In this document: positions 5,686 through 6,779 of the stretch, one piece after another
Layout of the letters: every line of letters begins with the position of its first letter
How positions within the stretch are numbered: position 1 is the first letter of the stretch
Source: Candidatus Omnitrophota bacterium
GTDB lineage: Bacteria; Omnitrophota; Gorgyraeia; Zapsychrales; Fredricksoniimonadaceae
Length of the DNA stretch: 6,779 nt
Direction of reading: 5' to 3'
NCBI GenBank assembly: GCA_023247575.1
Contig: JAHFGE010000084.1
Span: forward strand, 1-6,779
Translations under genes and position numbers: made by a program
Notes under the pieces: model-generated
Told to the model about the DNA's origin: nothing
What the model saw: only the letters and a program-made list of their open reading frames with translations
Databases searched by the model: none

Positions 5686-6099
5686 TTAGGATGAATGCCC
5701 AATCCAGTGGATCGAAACTTCCTTAGATAATTTATGAAATTCCGGATCGCCGGTTATGACAGGTGCTTGCTCGCGTTTAGCCAGCGCTGCAGCAAAACAA
5801 TCTCCGTAGGCAACTGAATACTTAGCTTTTAAGTAGGAAGCTTGTATGATTAAATTCCGGTCAACATCCACCAAAATAATAGGAAGCTGTTCTATCCAAG
5901 TCCAGGCATCCACGGCTATAGCTTCTCCTTCTGTTCGGGCGGTGTTATAGTAAATTTCCCCCCAATTGATCAAAGATAACTTCAACAGACACTGCTCATC
6001 CTTGGCTTTCCTAATAAACGATTCAACGGACAAGCTTCCAGGCTCTTTTTGAAAATAGGCCATCAGAGCAAAACTATCTAAAACGAAAACGTCTTTCAT
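5686..6099 (-). CDS. vapC: PIN-domain ribonuclease toxin (VapC type)
   Basis: This 137-residue single-domain protein is of normal VapC length. VapC toxins are Mg-dependent RNases that cut tRNA, rRNA or mRNA when freed from their antitoxin. The acidic metal-binding set is complete: D8 in VLDSFALMAYF, E48 in NWGEIYY, D100 in YGDCFAAALA and D118 in TGDPEF. The ATG overlaps the antitoxin stop as ATGA (6096-6099), the usual coupling of a toxin-antitoxin operon. No transposase or integrase lies next to it. Cleavage target cannot be told from the sequence. With all four acidic residues present the toxin is probably active. Confidence 0.9.
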   Translation of the reverse strand: MKDVFVLDSFALMAYFQKEPGSLSVESFIRKAKDEQCLLKLSLINWGEIYYNTARTEGEAIAVDAWTWIEQLPIILVDVDRNLIIQASYLKAKYSVAYGDCFAAALAKREQAPVITGDPEFHKLSKEVSIHWIGHSS

Positions 6100-6335
6100 T
6101 GTTTAGCCTCAAATACTCTGTCTTCCATGAGCGCTTCTAAAGGTGATTTTTGACCTTTAACTTTTTTTATAAAACCAAAAGCTGCTTTGATTGGATCTTT
6201 TGGTACCGGTTTAATGATGATTTGACCTTCTCCATCTAAAATAGCCAGGCGTGAACCTTTATGAATATGGTATTTGTGCCGTAGCGGTGCGGGGATAACT
6301 ACCTGTCCTTTCAATGTAGCCGTTGCAATAACCAT
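6096..6335 (-). CDS. vapB: AbrB/SpoVT-fold antitoxin (VapB type)
   Basis: This 79-residue antitoxin is expected to neutralise the PIN toxin and repress its own operon. Residues 1-45 form the AbrB swapped-hairpin DNA-binding domain (TATLKGQVVIPAPLRHKY, then a second hairpin ending IIIKPV). The tail (about 50-79), basic then acidic, should wrap the toxin. I chose the ATG at 6335 because a strong AAAGGAGGT lies five bases upstream and the AbrB fold begins there. The frame extends upstream to 6449, but those codons run through the operon promoter and a dispersed repeat (reading LPAGRQ) and are not coding. Confidence 0.9.
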   Translation of the reverse strand: MVIATATLKGQVVIPAPLRHKYHIHKGSRLAILDGEGQIIIKPVPKDPIKAAFGFIKKVKGQKSPLEALMEDRVFEAKQ

Positions 6336-6340
6336 GTTGT

Positions 6341-6349
6341 ACCTCCTTT
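6341..6349 (-). promoter_or_regulatory. Ribosome binding site of the antitoxin gene
   Basis: The minus strand reads AAAGGAGGT, then ACAAC and the ATG at 6335. This near-perfect Shine-Dalgarno decides the start. It is far stronger than anything in front of the other genes here, which fits high antitoxin synthesis. Confidence 0.85.
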
Positions 6350-6353
6350 GTAT

Positions 6354-6380
6354 AAGTATTACTTTTGTAGAAATAGTATA
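6354..6380 (-). promoter_or_regulatory. Toxin-antitoxin promoter -10 box and possible operator
   Basis: TATACT on the minus strand (6375-6380) is a good -10 box. The -35 is poor; TTGCTT at a 16-bp spacing is the best candidate. Just downstream, AAGTATTACTT (6354-6364) is a perfect palindrome in the expected transcribed leader, where an AbrB-type antitoxin could bind for autoregulation. The operator role is inferred from position only. Confidence 0.4.
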
Positions 6381-6409
6381 ACATGTCCCAAGAAGAAAGC
6401 AAGAAAAAG

Positions 6410-6456
6410 AGATTCTTCGCTCCTGCCTGCCGGCAGGCAGGTCGCTCAAAATGACA
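6410..6456. repeat. Dispersed repeat with a perfect 20-bp palindrome
   Basis: CCTGCCTGCCGGCAGGCAGG (6422-6441) is a perfect palindrome. It is flanked by AGATTCTTCGCT on the left and GTCGCTCAAAATGACA on the right. The flanks together resemble the common genomic repeat that reads TGTCATTTTGAGCG...CGAAGAATCT on the minus strand, with the palindrome set into it. It lies between the right-edge gene and the toxin-antitoxin promoter. The palindrome, followed by CTCTTTTT some 12 bases later on the minus strand, might end transcription of the right-edge gene, but the spacing is not that of a classical terminator. Confidence 0.7.
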
Positions 6457-6468
6457 GTCCTAAGATGA

Positions 6469-6779
6469 TTAACTACCCGACGGCGGGCGAGCTGTTTGCA
6501 GTTCGGAAAGAATGGGAAAATTAGTGACGGGTTTGATTTCGATGATGACCGGCACGAATCCCTGGATTTGCATGAGTTGATTGATGTCCTGCTGGGCTAT
6601 CGGCAGCGGCACGCCGTTGCCGTCACGTTTGATTTGCAGATTCAAATTGGCGGCGTTGAAGTCGATACCACCAGGAGCCGTCATCGCTTGGTCCGCATTC
6701 ACAGTTTGAGGCAGGCTGAATTCCGCATAAGACACAAAAGCCTCATGAACCATGCGATCTACTTGGGTTGGATTTCTCA
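6469..6779 (-). CDS. C-terminal part of an unidentified protein, cut by the window edge
   Basis: The frame is open from the right edge for 102 codons and stops at TAA 6469-6471. An internal ATG at 6753 is probably not the start, because the upstream codons (RNPTQVDR) continue naturally. The visible part is moderately polar, with a beta-rich centre: GGIDFNAANLNLQIKRDG, NGVPLPIAQQDINQL, then QGFVPVIIEIKPV and a Pro/Ser tail. There is no transmembrane segment. I do not recognise a catalytic family. From memory, GGIDFN...IKRDGNGVPLP tails occur at the ends of large uncharacterised proteins in Omnitrophota-type genomes, but this is unverified. The size and N-terminus lie outside the window. Confidence 0.65.
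   Translation of the reverse strand, partial: RNPTQVDRMVHEAFVSYAEFSLPQTVNADQAMTAPGGIDFNAANLNLQIKRDGNGVPLPIAQQDINQLMQIQGFVPVIIEIKPVTNFPILSELQTARPPSGS

Noticed and set aside
6336..6449. An upstream extension of the antitoxin frame, adding 38 codons.
   Set aside because: It runs through a dispersed repeat and the -10 box, while a strong Shine-Dalgarno directly precedes the ATG at 6335.

Overview
The window is a compact bacterial segment in which every clearly identified gene lies on the minus strand, so transcription runs from high to low coordinates. Three things point to an uncultured anaerobic Gram-negative, possibly of the Omnitrophota type: dense small palindromic repeats (including the 20-nt palindrome that encodes 'LPAGRQ'), a C-terminal protein tail at the right edge of a kind I associate with those genomes, and a compact nadC. 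This taxonomic guess is weak and needs a database search.

Reading in transcription order from the right edge: (1) the C-terminal 102 codons of an unidentified protein (6469-6779); (2) a repeat with a perfect 20-bp palindrome (6410-6456); (3) a VapBC-type toxin-antitoxin operon, an AbrB-fold antitoxin (6096-6335) overlapping a PIN-domain toxin (5686-6099) by an ATGA; (4) a sigma70-like promoter that starts transcription almost at the ATG of nadC (4676-5632), which overlaps by 14 nt a gene for an exported, helical HEAT-like protein (3979-4689); (5) a palindromic repeat (3901-3972) filling the gap between operons; (6) a three-gene molybdenum hydroxylase operon in the order FAD subunit (3019-3867), 2Fe-2S subunit (2546-3034), molybdopterin subunit (194-2518); (7) two tandem hairpins closing the operon (132-210), then a 131-base left edge that may hold the end of a converging + strand gene.

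The three hydroxylase subunits form one enzyme of the xanthine dehydrogenase/4-hydroxybenzoyl-CoA reductase family. Electrons go from a hydroxylated substrate at the Mo centre through two 2Fe-2S clusters to FAD. The substrate cannot be read from the sequence. NadC makes nicotinate mononucleotide for NAD synthesis.

The most striking observation is a modular palindromic repeat present twice. One copy sits between operons and appears to supply both a hairpin/T-run terminator and the -35 box of the hydroxylase promoter. The other is inserted in frame inside nadC and adds about 30 residues just after the conserved KDNH motif, much like the protein-coding palindromic elements of Rickettsia. The two copies differ by a paired, compensatory base change in a stem.
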